Assembly (NCBI GenBank): GCA_959347315.1
Contig: OY365807.1
Location: forward strand, 34,093,312-34,157,311
Length of the DNA: 64,000 nt
From: Bimastos eiseni
Lineage: Eukaryota > Annelida > Clitellata > Crassiclitellata > Lumbricidae
Direction of reading: 5' to 3'
In this document: positions 55,601 to 57,013 of the stretch, one piece after another
Layout: every line of letters begins with the position of its first letter
Numbering within the stretch: the first letter of the stretch is position 1
Made by a program: the position numbers and the translations under genes
Notes under the pieces: generated by a model
Databases searched by the model: none
Told to the model about the DNA's origin: nothing
Seen by the model: only the letters and a program-made list of their open reading frames with translations

Positions 55601-56232
55601 AATATTCGCCCATTGCGTTATGAATCTCATTTTAACGAAACACTACTAGCGATTTATGTACGATTAATTTCCCACTCAAACGTTTACAATATCATCGTTC
55701 GCGGAATTTTTCACTTCGCAATCACTCGATATCACAAAAACTTCGCAATCACTCGATATCACAAAATAGACATTACACCTAAGTAAAAGAAAGTAATCTA
55801 ATAAGTCGAAATTAATAGATCAATATGTTTGTGATTAATCGATAAATAAATCGTAACAATACGTAACTCTGTTGGATGTATTTACAATACATGTGGCACA
55901 GTGGCCGATCGGTTAGAGCGGTCAGCCCGTAACATTCAGCATGCGCTGAGCGATCGGGTTCGACCCTCGTCCGAAGCATCAGTCACTGTGTAGGGACCTT
56001 GAGCAAGTCCTTCACGCACAATTGCTCTGCAGTACAACTGTAATTGCCCCGTCGAGGAGTGTGTATGCACTTCTGAGCAAAAAGATGTTGGAAGAAGGGC
56101 TGTATCAAATTTCGGTATTAAAGTAAAAATAAAATAAAATAACCATTTACCTGCTGAAACAAGCCAAGGTGGCTTAAGAACAAACAGAGCAATCATGAGA
56201 CAAAAGCAGACAACCGGGAACGAATTCCCCAT
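1..56232 (-). CDS. Giant secreted multi-FAMeT-domain protein (gene span, 3' end outside window)
   Basis: Gene model assembled by eye from 47 exons, all with AG acceptor and GT donor ends on the minus strand. Order: signal peptide exon, 12 domains (R1), two linker exons, 12 domains (R2), two linker exons, 12 domains (R3), one linker exon, and the start of a thirteenth-type domain (R4-1). Joined coding length is 16,587 bases, exactly 5,529 codons, and the frame stays open throughout. Domain exons are phase 1-1, so they can be duplicated or lost without frame damage. Known of the family: the domain is named after crustacean farnesoic acid O-methyltransferase, which has tandem copies; no SAM-binding Rossmann motif is visible here. 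Inference: an extracellular, disulfide-containing, glycosylated structural or binding protein of well over 550 kDa. The 3' end, any C-terminal anchor and the UTRs are not visible. Individual small exons could be missing or alternatively spliced. Confidence 0.85.
721..798 (-). CDS. Linker exon between block R3 and R4 (26 residues, Ser/Thr/Pro-rich)
   Basis: A 78-nt exon with acceptor TTTAATGTAG and donor GTATTG, phase 1 at both ends. It encodes a segment beginning ETSTTSSSG and ending VPPSVSPTSS, with no hydrophobic core and no cysteine. Its 26 codons equal the sum of the paired linker exons 24651-24692 and 22025-22060. The composition suggests a mucin-like O-glycosylated spacer. It is inferred from splice signals, reading frame and position, and needs transcript support. 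Confidence 0.7.
1659..1888 (+). mobile_element. tRNA-derived SINE, copy 1
   Basis: The copy has an A-box-like segment (tggttagagcggtc) and a B-box-like segment (gggtttgaaccc), followed by a body containing ccttgagcaagtccttcg and an A-rich tail (aggaaaataaataaatg). The same body occurs at 47496-47735 and 55892-56140. It lies antisense to the host gene in the 799-2926 intron. This is the most diverged of the three copies. Confidence 0.8.
2120..2586. mobile_element. MITE-like element with CGTACG-containing inverted ends
   Basis: Twenty bases at 2120-2139 (ccatccacacattacgtacg) recur inverted at 2567-2586 with one mismatch. Further cgtacg motifs and a repeated cggaacc/cgaaaccct segment lie inside each end. 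No transposase coding is visible in the roughly 470-bp interval. The family and target-site duplication were not resolved. Confidence 0.5.
2927..3385 (-). CDS. R3-12: FAMeT domain lacking both conserved cysteines
   Basis: Exon of 153 codons after the acceptor TTACTTGCAG. The family pattern is clear: YEITIGAQGNTMS, TPGIL, FRPFWISW, NFGSG and FGEWEF. The position usually held by the first cysteine reads V-K-S-S-S-D-A, and TPGIL is followed by D-P-S rather than x-C, so both cysteines are gone. Sequon: N-G-T. The donor is a weak GTTCAA. An alternative GTAGCA site a few bases upstream would break the phase, so the low boundary is the least certain in the gene. Confidence 0.8.
3918..4352 (-). CDS. 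R3-11: FAMeT domain
   Basis: 145 codons between the acceptor TTTTGATTTAG and donor GTAATC. The leading strand reads DTYSIFTQANYGYNYTW. Cysteines lie in V-M-S-C-N-D-A-H and in TPNIMNC. Core motifs are YEIVIGGSENTIS and PFWVRW. The terminal G-E-W is changed to G-E-Y (PGEYQF). Sequons include N-Y-T and N-K-T. Confidence 0.85.
4726..5169 (-). CDS. R3-10: FAMeT domain
   Basis: 148 codons, acceptor TTTGTTTCAG, donor GTATAA. Cysteines lie in V-Q-A-C-R-D-A-H and TPNIMDC. Core motifs are YEIIIGGNGNNNS, AFWVKW, VGKG and TGFWDF. The TPNIM variant of TPGIL is shared with the neighbouring R3-11, which suggests that these two arose by local duplication. Confidence 0.87.
5170..7017. other. Intron without recognisable content
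   Basis: The intron between R3-10 and the last exon of R3-9. Short open frames here (for example near 6031-6258 and 6602-6845) show no family signature. I see no repeat, RNA gene or mobile element. Confidence 0.6.
7018..7124 (-). CDS. R3-9, third exon (C-terminal part of a three-exon domain)
   Basis: The acceptor ATGTTTCAG is followed by one base that completes the Arg codon left by 7676-7797. The exon then reads IMSYQLTGSQ and ends STTTGYGSQGDWIV with donor GTGATT in phase 1. It supplies the STGxGxxGEW end of the domain (here GDW). Added to the two upstream exons it gives 450 bases, a normal domain length. Confidence 0.8.
7676..7797 (-). CDS. R3-9, middle exon
   Basis: Starts in phase 0 after ATGCTAG with GPILSFHDEFGILSC, continues EYRPFWIRW, then LIEVGKGNPDTH and stops inside an Arg codon (phase 2, donor GTAATT). 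It carries the second conserved cysteine and the F-W-x-x-W core. A nearer AG (after CCTATTCTT) would break the frame, so the upstream acceptor is chosen. Confidence 0.8.
7966..8056. repeat. Near-perfect 91-bp palindrome (hairpin)
   Basis: The 31 bases at 7966-7996 are the exact reverse complement of 8026-8056. The intervening bases also partly pair (tgtatcctgaa against tttcaggctaca), leaving almost no loop. It lies in the intron between the first and second exons of R3-9, just past the 3' side of a LINE fragment. Confidence 0.9.
8440..8720 (-). pseudogene. LINE reverse-transcriptase fragment
   Basis: On the minus strand the reading DLDYADDVVLL at about 8658-8695 is the catalytic Y-A-D-D block of non-LTR reverse transcriptases. 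It is followed by a stop and, further on, by a segment resembling the usual G-L-Q-V-N-W-x-K-T block (GMQVNWVKT). Frames are broken, so it is a decayed insertion in an intron. Its limits are uncertain and could reach 7900 and 8800. Confidence 0.65.
9640..9727. repeat. (GAT)n / (AAT)n microsatellite
   Basis: Runs of aataat followed by gatgatgat with gac interruptions, in the R3-9 intron. The long Ile-rich open frame over it on the minus strand is only the repeat being translated. Confidence 0.9.
10110..10330 (-). CDS. R3-9, first exon (N-terminal half of the domain)
   Basis: The acceptor CTCTGTTTAG is followed by G-D-V-Y-E-L-H-T-P-N-D. The first cysteine lies in V-K-A-C-N-D-A-H-I-A-L, then FEIVIGGYLNTRSEIRDGKS, ending in phase 0 at donor GTAAGC. 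The break falls just before the segment carrying the second cysteine, close to where R3-6 is also split. Confidence 0.85.
10331..12508. other. Intron with microsatellite; otherwise unassigned
   Basis: Contains an (ATT)n run at about 12118-12155 and a GATGATGAT stretch near 10390-10415. A GC-richer patch at about 10430-10740 looks repeat-like, but I cannot assign it. The open frame near 11365-11598 on the plus strand is not recognised. Confidence 0.6.
12509..12952 (-). CDS. R3-8: FAMeT domain
   Basis: 148 codons, acceptor TTTACCTGTCAG, donor GTGAGC. An acidic start (VTSVEHVTAEEED) replaces the usual T-P strand. Cysteines lie in V-T-T-C-R-D-A-H and TPGILNC. Other motifs are YELLIGTTENLE, FFWISW, FGRG and KGVWGF (G-V-W in place of G-E-W). 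Confidence 0.85.
13346..13801 (-). CDS. R3-7: FAMeT domain
   Basis: 152 codons, acceptor GTTTTTACAG, donor GTAATT. Opens DNAVILSTPNNEAYSDHW. Cysteines lie in I-Q-S-C-R-S-A-H and SQGILDC. Core motifs are YEVIIGHDSNTKS and PFWLSWQGG. The usual V-G-x-G is replaced by V-A-M-E. The end is RGEWKYSTRE. Confidence 0.87.
14593..14800 (-). CDS. R3-6, second exon (C-terminal half)
   Basis: The acceptor CTTGGTGCAG leads straight into VDTPNIVNC in phase 0, then PFWVSW, KVGRGN and TGLWQFSNIE, with donor GTTTTG in phase 1. Together with 15098-15324 it makes a 435-base domain. Confidence 0.85.
15098..15324 (-). CDS. R3-6, first exon (N-terminal half)
   Basis: Acceptor GCTATTAACAG, then ARVFQFNTTTTYAYDQFY. 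The first cysteine lies in V-Q-T-C-N-D-A-H, followed by YEIVIGGDGNQKSFIRR and a phase-0 donor GTAAGG after Q-V-A. Sequons: N-T-T and N-Q-S. A later AG (after TCTTCC) gives the wrong frame. Confidence 0.85.
15718..16161 (-). CDS. R3-5: FAMeT domain
   Basis: 148 codons, strong acceptor TTGTTTCTGCAG, donor GTATGG. Opens AQYFTVQTPGTYSHNHTW. Cysteines lie in V-R-A-C-E-E-A-R and TRTILQC. Core motifs are IIIGGWNNTRSAI, DFWIGW, SVGKG and TGEWQF. Sequons: N-H-T, N-N-T, N-I-T and N-D-S. Confidence 0.88.
16684..17136 (-). CDS. R3-4: FAMeT domain
   Basis: 151 codons, acceptor TTGTTCTTGTAG, donor GTTAGT. Cysteines lie in V-R-A-C-S-D-A-R and SHNILHC. Core motifs are YEVWLGKNNNTYS, WFWIDW, GIGKG and HGEWEFSS. 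The upstream intron is only 182 bases (17137-17318), among the shortest in the gene. Confidence 0.87.
17319..17738 (-). CDS. R3-3: FAMeT domain, divergent
   Basis: 140 codons, acceptor TTGTTGTTTAG, donor GTAAGT. Opens GQAYTLYTYPSTTQYENW. Cysteines lie in L-Q-E-C-Q-S-A-K and TPQLLHC. The central Y-E-I-V-I-G-G strand has changed to FVVTFGD. TFWITW and KVGKG are kept, and the end reads GAHWQIF. Confidence 0.85.
18240..18412 (-). CDS. R3-2, second exon (C-terminal half)
   Basis: The acceptor CATGCAAG, with a weak pyrimidine tract, supplies the last base of an Arg codon. The exon then reads YFWFRW, LEVGTGS and TGRWEISNVQ, with donor GTGATT in phase 1. Total with 19279-19546 is 441 bases. Confidence 0.8.
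18413..19278. other. Intron inside domain R3-2
   Basis: 866 bases with phase-2 ends, separating the second conserved cysteine from the F-W-x-x-W motif. The open frames on the plus strand here resemble nothing I recognise. Confidence 0.6.
19279..19546 (-). CDS. R3-2, first exon (N-terminal half)
   Basis: Acceptor TTTTCCACAG, then GRVLNASTEWQYSYNQIW. Cysteines lie in I-R-T-C-H-D-A-H and TPGILNC, with YEVALGIANNTQS between them. The exon ends after CDEL and two bases of an Arg codon, with donor GTAAGT. Sequons: N-A-S and N-N-T. Confidence 0.85.
20180..20611 (-). CDS. R3-1: first FAMeT domain of block R3
   Basis: 144 codons, acceptor TCTTTGATAG, donor GTTAGC. Opens DNTYTIYTNSTNEFDH. Cysteines lie in V-N-A-C-R-D-V-Y and NIFTC. 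Core motifs are YQITLGADENTRS, SLWVTW (L for F) and SVGEG. The end reads TVTWTFRRES. It resembles R4-1 closely, so R3 and R4 begin with the same domain type. Confidence 0.87.
20612..22024. other. Intron between linker 2' and R3-1
   Basis: Holds the inverted domain fragment listed at 21523-21725. No other gene, RNA or mobile element is recognised. Confidence 0.6.
21523..21725 (+). pseudogene. Inverted, truncated copy of a position-11 FAMeT exon
   Basis: On the plus strand, opposite to the gene, the frame reads GSYHMVITKSDYEKYSH, then FKLANRENIYL, IRACHGVRIRLEGP and LVQID. This matches the start of R1-11 and R2-11 (GNYHLVLTKSDDDK, FKMANRE, IRACHGARIRLDGP). The preserved acceptor-like ctttcag lies just upstream. 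Similarity fades at about 21685, before the second cysteine and the F-W-x-x-W part. It is spliced out as intron on the minus strand, a relic of an inverted duplication. Confidence 0.75.
22025..22060 (-). CDS. Linker exon 2' (block R2 to R3)
   Basis: 36 nt, acceptor CTTCATCTCAG, donor GTAAGC, phase 1-1. With the A left by the previous exon it reads SPIPSQPEDLSE. It aligns base for base with 36898-36936 apart from a 3-nt length difference, so the exon was part of the R1/R2 duplication. Confidence 0.75.
22822..23070. mobile_element. Small inverted-repeat element
   Basis: The 29 bases at 22822-22850 recur inverted at 23042-23070 with one mismatch. The interval of about 250 bp has no coding signature. 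A GTAT-rich microsatellite at 23100-23180 follows immediately. It could be a MITE or a local foldback. Confidence 0.5.
23820..24170. mobile_element. Foldback-type repeat element
   Basis: The left side carries ggtgtccg and a run of ttcgatagtccgtagg units. The right side carries cggactatcgaacct and cggacacc in inverted orientation. The interior has opposed copies of a ctggatt/aatccag-type segment and gatgaaaag. A related interior occurs within 54493-55026. No coding is seen. Confidence 0.5.
23845..23924. repeat. 16-bp minisatellite, five units
   Basis: Five consecutive copies of ttcgatagtccgtagg, the last with one change. They lie at the left end of the foldback element. Confidence 0.95.
24651..24692 (-). 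CDS. Linker exon 1' (block R2 to R3)
   Basis: 42 nt, acceptor GGTTTTTCAG, donor GTAAAT, phase 1-1. With the C left by R2-12 it reads QLTTPTSGPVTQST, rich in Thr and Pro. Nearly identical to 39988-40029. With 22025-22060 it forms a 26-residue spacer. Confidence 0.78.
25075..25521 (-). CDS. R2-12: FAMeT domain
   Basis: 149 codons, acceptor GATGTTATACAG, donor GTTAGT. Cysteines lie in V-A-A-C-H-D-A-H and TPGILGC. Core motifs are YQIIIGGWDNSKSAIRD, DFWVGW and IGEWTIKN. It is the paralog of 40410-40856, which has TQGILDC where this copy has TPGILGC. Confidence 0.9.
26152..26568 (-). CDS. R2-11: FAMeT domain, shortest type
   Basis: 139 codons, acceptor AATTGCAG, donor GTTTGG. Opens GNYHLVLTKSDDE. 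Cysteines lie in I-R-A-C-H-G-A-R and SPGILSC. The Y-E-I strand is reduced to VEIGTNSNERIVIR and the core is FYWVSW. Sequon N-E-T. Bases around the donor and into the intron (26090-26195) match 42398-42505 almost exactly. Confidence 0.9.
26965..27408 (-). CDS. R2-10: FAMeT domain without the terminal Trp
   Basis: 148 codons, acceptor TATTTTGCAG, donor GTCAGT. Opens ALQLLVSSLKDNSHMRNW. Cysteines lie in V-R-S-C-G-N-V-A and TPGILSC. Core motifs are PFWIGW and EVGHGGD. The usual G-E-W is replaced by FGNFRLPETQ, a feature shared with R1-10. Confidence 0.88.
27672..28124 (-). CDS. R2-9: FAMeT domain
   Basis: 151 codons, acceptor ATATCCGCAG, strong donor GTATGT. Opens GESYFVTTPNGLTEVHTW. Cysteines lie in A-M-S-C-H-E-I-S and VGYLNC. 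YEIMFGTEENTR and LWISW are present and the end reads ISWKIRKDQ. The phase-1 base left at the donor is T, not the usual G. Confidence 0.88.
28125..29194. other. Intron, nothing recognised
   Basis: About 1.07 kb between R2-8 and R2-9. The plus-strand open frames at 28183-28914 show no family signature. In block R1 the corresponding intron (44542-46720) has been filled with LINE remnants. Confidence 0.55.
29195..29629 (-). CDS. R2-8: FAMeT domain with an extra cysteine
   Basis: 145 codons, acceptor GTGTTCTCCAG, donor GTATGT. The first cysteine lies in V-M-A-C-S-D-V-S. The second site reads LSCVLHC, giving an odd third cysteine. Core motifs are YKVLIGFGPNQD, EFWISW and AGEWQLRTQE. Confidence 0.9.
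30000..30440 (-). CDS. R2-7: FAMeT domain
   Basis: 147 codons, acceptor TCGTTTTAG, donor GTACTA. Opens ASTYIAHTSSSTDY. Cysteines lie in V-Q-A-C-S-S-A-T and YPDLLSC. Core motifs are YEIGIGREGNSIL, RPFWVSW, RIGQG and AIWEFSTNQ. Confidence 0.9.
31008..31448 (-). CDS. R2-6: FAMeT domain, very close to consensus
   Basis: 147 codons, acceptor AACTTGCAG, donor GTTTGT. Opens GKFVETETPNVYGYNYTW. Cysteines lie in V-K-A-C-N-D-A-H and TPGIVNC. Core motifs are YEIVLGAYGNTQS and TFWIGW. G-E-W is replaced by VASWQF. Sequons: N-Y-T, N-A-T and N-C-T. One residue difference from R1-6 was seen (NVY against NAY). Confidence 0.92.
31779..32201 (-). CDS. R2-5: FAMeT domain
   Basis: 141 codons, acceptor GTCTTCTTCAG, donor GTGAAT. 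Opens GQSYVVQTPADDF. Cysteines lie in V-V-A-C-K-D-A-I and IGILNC. Core motifs are VIIGAEENTRSFIK and EFWIQF (F for the second W). The end reads RGIWTLSQQS. Sequons: N-G-T and N-K-S. Identical to R1-5. Confidence 0.9.
32769..33218 (-). CDS. R2-4: FAMeT domain
   Basis: 150 codons, acceptor TTCTGTTTAG, donor GTTTGG. Cysteines lie in V-R-G-C-Y-D-A-R and TPNILHC. Core motifs are YEIVIGTSGNQVS, YFWVSWGGG, QVGSG and AVWEFGID. Identical to R1-4. A second AG (ACAG, 15 bases downstream) is also in frame and could serve as the acceptor. Confidence 0.9.
33741..34235 (-). CDS. R2-3: FAMeT domain, longest type
   Basis: 165 codons, acceptor TGTGTTTTAG, donor GTAAAA. Opens DGAMLLRTQSDNPAESNW. Cysteines lie in L-K-A-C-S-F-G-M and NLISC. 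An insertion of about 15 residues separates GGMDRRNRQA from the second cysteine. Core motifs are RFWLSW, LGRNN and QEWEFSMKS. Two codons longer than R1-3. Confidence 0.9.
34594..35028 (-). CDS. R2-2: FAMeT domain with an extra cysteine
   Basis: 145 codons, acceptor TGTGTTACAG, donor GTGAGC. Opens GRMAIATTPAGFTYNTLW. Cysteines lie in V-K-A-C-N-D-A-F, then an additional one in L-A-L-C-A-E-M, and in TPGILSC. Core motifs are YEIVIGGYNNTQS and YFWVSYEGG (Y for the second W). The end is EDEWEFSHTE. Confidence 0.9.
35599..36042 (-). CDS. R2-1: first FAMeT domain of block R2
   Basis: 148 codons, acceptor AATGAACAG, donor GTACGC. Opens DGMYVLKTPGDNHHSKMW. Cysteines lie in F-Q-G-C-T-D-L-K and TPGVVSC. 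Core motifs are YEIIVGGWGNSQS and PFWIGW. The G-E-W end is replaced by GNGTYQF, which is an N-glycosylation sequon. Two further N-V-T sequons flank V-G-K-G. Confidence 0.9.
36043..36897. other. Intron between linker 2 and R2-1
   Basis: The low-coordinate 380 bases align with the sequence upstream of R1-1 (54177-54460). A 50-base segment at 36539-36588 is repeated exactly at 38985-39034. No coding is seen. Confidence 0.6.
36898..36936 (-). CDS. Linker exon 2 (block R1 to R2)
   Basis: 39 nt, acceptor TGTCTCTATTTCAG, donor GTAGGC, phase 1-1. With the preceding A it reads SPTPALPGDNLSE. It lies directly before R2-1 in transcription order. Paralogous to 22025-22060. Confidence 0.77.
36937..39987. 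other. 3-kb intron between linker exons 1 and 2
   Basis: Contains an exact 50-bp direct repeat of 36539-36588 at 38985-39034 and several TAGGCCTA palindromes. I recognise no coding or mobile element. The paralogous intron is 22061-24650. Confidence 0.55.
39988..40029 (-). CDS. Linker exon 1 (block R1 to R2)
   Basis: 42 nt, acceptor CGATGTTTCAG, donor GTAAAT, phase 1-1. With the C left by R1-12 it reads QLTTPTGGPVTQST. Exon and flanks are conserved with 24651-24692, and that conservation of such a small exon supports function. Confidence 0.8.
40410..40856 (-). CDS. R1-12: last FAMeT domain of block R1
   Basis: 149 codons, acceptor GATGTTTTCAG, donor GTTAGT. Opens ESELTVKTPDQWNRQHLW. Cysteines lie in V-A-A-C-H-D-A-H and TQGILDC. 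Core motifs are YQVIIGGWNNSKSAIRD, DFWVGW, QVGTG and TGEWTIKT. Confidence 0.9.
41300..42130. repeat. Degenerate minisatellite built on a tcctaggaagaattaactcc unit
   Basis: Many imperfect units of about 40 bases, each carrying a cctagg core and gaattaactcc. On top of this, about 240 bases at 41500-41740 are duplicated at about 41755-42000. Intronic; absent from the matching R2 intron (25522-26151). Confidence 0.85.
42462..42878 (-). CDS. R1-11: FAMeT domain, shortest type
   Basis: 139 codons, acceptor CTGAATTTCAG, donor GTTTGG. Opens GNYHLVLTKSDDDKFSH. Cysteines lie in I-R-A-C-H-G-A-R and SPGILSC. Core motifs are FYWVSW, VEMGN (not V-G-x-G) and EGEWQTEQ. Closest relative of the inverted fragment at 21523-21725. 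Confidence 0.9.
43374..43817 (-). CDS. R1-10: FAMeT domain without the terminal Trp
   Basis: 148 codons, acceptor ATTTTTGCAG, donor GTCAGT. Opens ALQFLVSSLNDNSQLRNW. Cysteines lie in V-R-A-C-G-N-V-A and TPGILSC. Core motifs are PFWIGW and EVGHGGD. The end reads SGNFRFPETQ. Confidence 0.9.
44089..44541 (-). CDS. R1-9: FAMeT domain
   Basis: 151 codons, acceptor ATATTCGTAG, donor GTAATT. The donor is weaker than the GTATGT of R2-9 because the bases differ there. Cysteines lie in A-M-S-C-H-E-I-S and LGYLNC. Core motifs are YEIMFGTEENTR and VWISW. Confidence 0.87.
44700..45230 (-). pseudogene. LINE reverse-transcriptase C-terminal remnant
   Basis: The reading VRTFVTALVDHCCCPLV is like the thumb-region motif of CR1/L2-type elements, and in another frame ALSVVGPSIWNDFSIELRSL matches the typical C-terminal tail. 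The frame changes between them, so the copy is dead. 5' truncation is typical of LINE insertion. Confidence 0.65.
45600..45825. repeat. GC-rich repeats around gcccgggc
   Basis: Two copies (about 45603-45672 and 45714-45785) share ctgcccgggcaa, atcggttct, cgacattccg and aaaatgcgc. A third partial unit with gcccgggc follows near 45790-45821. Each gcccgggc is itself a palindrome. Confidence 0.75.
46297..46515 (-). pseudogene. LINE reverse-transcriptase C-terminal tail
   Basis: Reads VHSYITRQAESYRPVYARTN and then RSIGPSRWNEIPAKIRQL, the H-S-Y-x-T-R-Q and G-P-x-x-W-N blocks at the end of many non-LTR polymerases. Only about 70 codons remain. Confidence 0.65.
46721..47155 (-). CDS. R1-8: FAMeT domain with an extra cysteine
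   Basis: 145 codons, acceptor TTTTCTCTCCAG, donor GTATGT. Opens VYQLNVVSLNIGHF. Cysteines lie in V-M-A-C-A-D-V-S and LSCVLHC. Core motifs are YKVLIGFGPNQD, EFWISW and TEWQLRAQE. The extra cysteine is shared with R2-8, so it predates the duplication. Confidence 0.9.
47482..47516. repeat. Short inverted repeat at SINE start
   Basis: ccgatcggccac and gtggccgatcgg are exact reverse complements separated by 11 bases. The right arm is SINE sequence, so the left arm may be a partial SINE end in inverse orientation. Confidence 0.8.
47496..47735 (+). mobile_element. tRNA-derived SINE, copy 2
   Basis: Begins tgtggcacagtggccgatcg, with an A-box-like ggatagagcggtc and a B-box-like gggttcgagcc, then ccttgagcaagtccttcg and a short A-rich tail. 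It ends about 55 bases from the R1-7 donor. Absent from the R2 counterpart, so it inserted after the block duplication. Confidence 0.85.
47790..48230 (-). CDS. R1-7: FAMeT domain
   Basis: 147 codons, acceptor ACGTTGCAG, donor GTACTA. Opens ESTYIVHTSESSDY. Cysteines lie in V-Q-A-C-Y-S-A-T and YPDLLSC. Core motifs are YEIGIGMEGNSIL, RPFWVSW, RIGQG and GIWEFSTKQ. Confidence 0.9.
48459..48899 (-). CDS. R1-6: FAMeT domain
   Basis: 147 codons, acceptor AACTTGCAG, donor GTTTGT. Opens GKFVETETPNAYGYNYTW. Cysteines lie in V-K-A-C-N-D-A-H and TPGIVNC, with core YEIVLGAYGNTQS. The nucleotide sequence is almost the same as R2-6 although the intron towards R1-5 has diverged. Confidence 0.92.
49223..49645 (-). 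CDS. R1-5: FAMeT domain
   Basis: 141 codons, acceptor GTCTTCTTCAG, donor GTGAAT. Sequence-identical to R2-5. The second Trp of F-W-x-x-W is Phe in both. Confidence 0.9.
50213..50662 (-). CDS. R1-4: FAMeT domain
   Basis: 150 codons, acceptor TTCTGTTTAG, donor GTTTGG. Identical to R2-4, including the flanking introns. The first codons (VLATAVK) precede KTSSVSGDSFKSNW. Confidence 0.9.
51185..51673 (-). CDS. R1-3: FAMeT domain, long type
   Basis: 163 codons, acceptor TTGTTTTAG, donor GTAAAA. Opens DGSMLLRTQSDNAAESNW. Cysteines lie in L-K-A-C-S-F-G-K and DLINC. Core motifs are YQIVIGGMERREG and RFWLSW. Downstream half identical to R2-3; upstream half diverged, so the conversion boundary lies inside this exon. 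Confidence 0.9.
52049..52483 (-). CDS. R1-2: FAMeT domain with an extra cysteine
   Basis: 145 codons, acceptor TGTGTTACAG, donor GTGGGC. Opens SRMAIATTPAESSYNTLW. Cysteines lie in V-K-A-C-N-D-A-L, L-A-L-C-A-E-M and TPGILSC. Core motifs are YEIVIGGYNNTQS and YFWVSYEGG. The end is ENEWEFSHTE. Confidence 0.9.
52568..52690. repeat. (CAT)n microsatellite
   Basis: A long run of catcat/atcatc with cgtcctcgtc interruptions in the R1-1/R1-2 intron. Open frames over it on both strands (poly-His, poly-Met, poly-Ile) are artefacts. Confidence 0.95.
52790..53480 (-). pseudogene. LINE reverse-transcriptase fragment
   Basis: The minus strand reads MDFQKAFDSVRHHP near 53265-53310, then NLMFADDINFIEGVA near 53055-53100 followed by a stop and TTQEDVDILNRRAEP. 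These are the F-x-D-F-x-K-A-F-D and F-A-D-D blocks of a non-LTR polymerase in the correct order but in decayed frames. Part of the R1 block only. Confidence 0.75.
52897..52960 (-). pseudogene. Fragment of a domain-1 exon embedded in the LINE remnant
   Basis: About 64 bases starting cagctgaccactccagg closely match the middle of R1-1 (near 53920-53985: cagctgaccacaccagg, cggtgacca, ttctccgtt, agtccacga). It corresponds to residues around MVTVSTPGVVSC. Same orientation as the gene, not bounded by splice sites, and followed by reverse-transcriptase-derived sequence. Confidence 0.75.
53733..54176 (-). CDS. R1-1: first FAMeT domain of the protein
   Basis: 148 codons, acceptor ATACGAACAG, donor GTACGT. 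Follows the signal exon directly: mature start near DNMYVLKTPGDNQHSKMW. Cysteines lie in F-Q-G-C-T-D-L-K and TPGVVSC. Core motifs are YEIIVGGWGNSQS, PFWIGW, TVGKG and GNGTYQF. Three sequons (N-I-T, N-V-T, N-G-T). Confidence 0.9.
54493..55026. mobile_element. Foldback/MITE with gcgccaaaacg-type inverted ends
   Basis: About 50 bases at 54493-54545 and 54974-55026 are imperfect reverse complements, built from repeated ttggcgca/tgcgccaa and aaaacgtcctgc units. The interior carries gatgaaaag and ggaagctgga segments also seen in 23820-24170. No open frame. Confidence 0.75.
55100..55212. repeat. Degenerate CCCTAA-like stretch
   Basis: Imperfect repetition of ctaaccct, accctaac and taaccctgac over about 110 bases. 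It resembles an interstitial telomere-type repeat on the plus strand read as C-rich, but no long perfect array exists. Confidence 0.55.
55892..56140 (+). mobile_element. tRNA-derived SINE, copy 3, touching the signal exon
   Basis: Begins tgtggcacagtggccgatcg, with A-box ggttagagcggtc and B-box gggttcgaccc. It ends in aaaaataaaataaaat. The tail stops about 10 bases from the first exon, so the intron bases immediately after the donor are almost SINE sequence. Orientation opposite to the gene. Confidence 0.87.
56151..56232 (-). CDS. Signal-peptide exon (translation start)
   Basis: ATG at 56232 opens MGNSFPVVCFCLMIALFVLK followed by PPWLVSA, 27 codons plus one base, donor GTAAAT. A short polar start, a hydrophobic core VVCFCLMIALFVL and a small-residue end (V-S-A) fit a classic secretory signal with cleavage near S-A. 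The next coding bases join in phase 1 to R1-1. No upstream in-frame exon is evident. A 5' UTR intron cannot be excluded. Confidence 0.85.
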
Positions 56233-56928
56233 AGTGCCTGCTGTTGGAGCTCTTTTTGGAAATTCTCTAACAATCAGCCTCCGATGGAGTTACTACGTGT
56301 TAAAATGACATGAACTTAACACAGGACACTCGGCTGCAAAGGCTTCCGCTCATCGATAATCCAGAAGCATAGACGACCTGTCATCAGTGTTAACCCTGTT
56401 AAGTAACTGTTATTAGATTGATTAAAAGGGGGCGTTAACGGACACCGACGTCGCCTGCCTCCCATGCTCTTATCGGCAATACGAAACGATGGGAGGCAAC
56501 GTTTCAACGTATTCAGTTTTAGTTACAGGCTCTTTGTTAATTAGCTGATCATTTAATGTCTGTAATCTGACAACAGACGTACGATCGCAGTTCATTACTG
56601 TACTTGAAGAAAAGCAGACCAGTAGGTTTCAACCTTGTCCCTGAACTATCAGTTAAAAGGACCCACACTACAGGAGACCTGTTTCTCTACGGTAGTTTTT
56701 GTTTTGGAACGTGACTGGCTTATGTGGTTTCGCGAAAACAATAGGATCCATGTACCAGTCGCCACTCGGTCCTCGTATATATCATTATCTTGTTATTTCG
56801 TATTTAACCTAGTTCTATTACAAACGTTAAGCTTTAAAACATTCGCAAAATCTTCTTTAGGAACTGCAAGTGATTGTTTTAGAGCTTAAACAGCCAACAG
56901 TTCGAACACTAAAAAGCTACAAGGTAGG

Positions 56929-57013
56929 CTATGGGATCATAGTCAAAAGCAATCTGGCTATGGGATCATAGCCAAAAAACAATCAGGCTATGGGATCATA
57001 GCCAAAAACAATC
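56929..57013. repeat. Three tandem units of about 31 bp
   Basis: Three copies of ctatgggatcatag followed by tcaaaagcaatc or ccaaaaacaatc. Each unit holds the inverted pair ggctatg/catagcc. It lies about 700 bases upstream of the start codon. Confidence 0.9.

Larger units (their letters stand above)
54177..56150. other. First intron
   Basis: 1.97 kb between the signal exon and R1-1, phase 1. Contains a foldback element, a telomere-like stretch and a SINE. First introns often hold regulatory sites, but I see none I can name. Confidence 0.7.

Noticed and set aside
55508..55786. 92-codon plus-strand frame with a repeated C-terminal segment
   Set aside because: The repeat is a 27-base direct duplication (cttcgcaatcactcgatatc) in intron DNA. 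No protein family is recognised.
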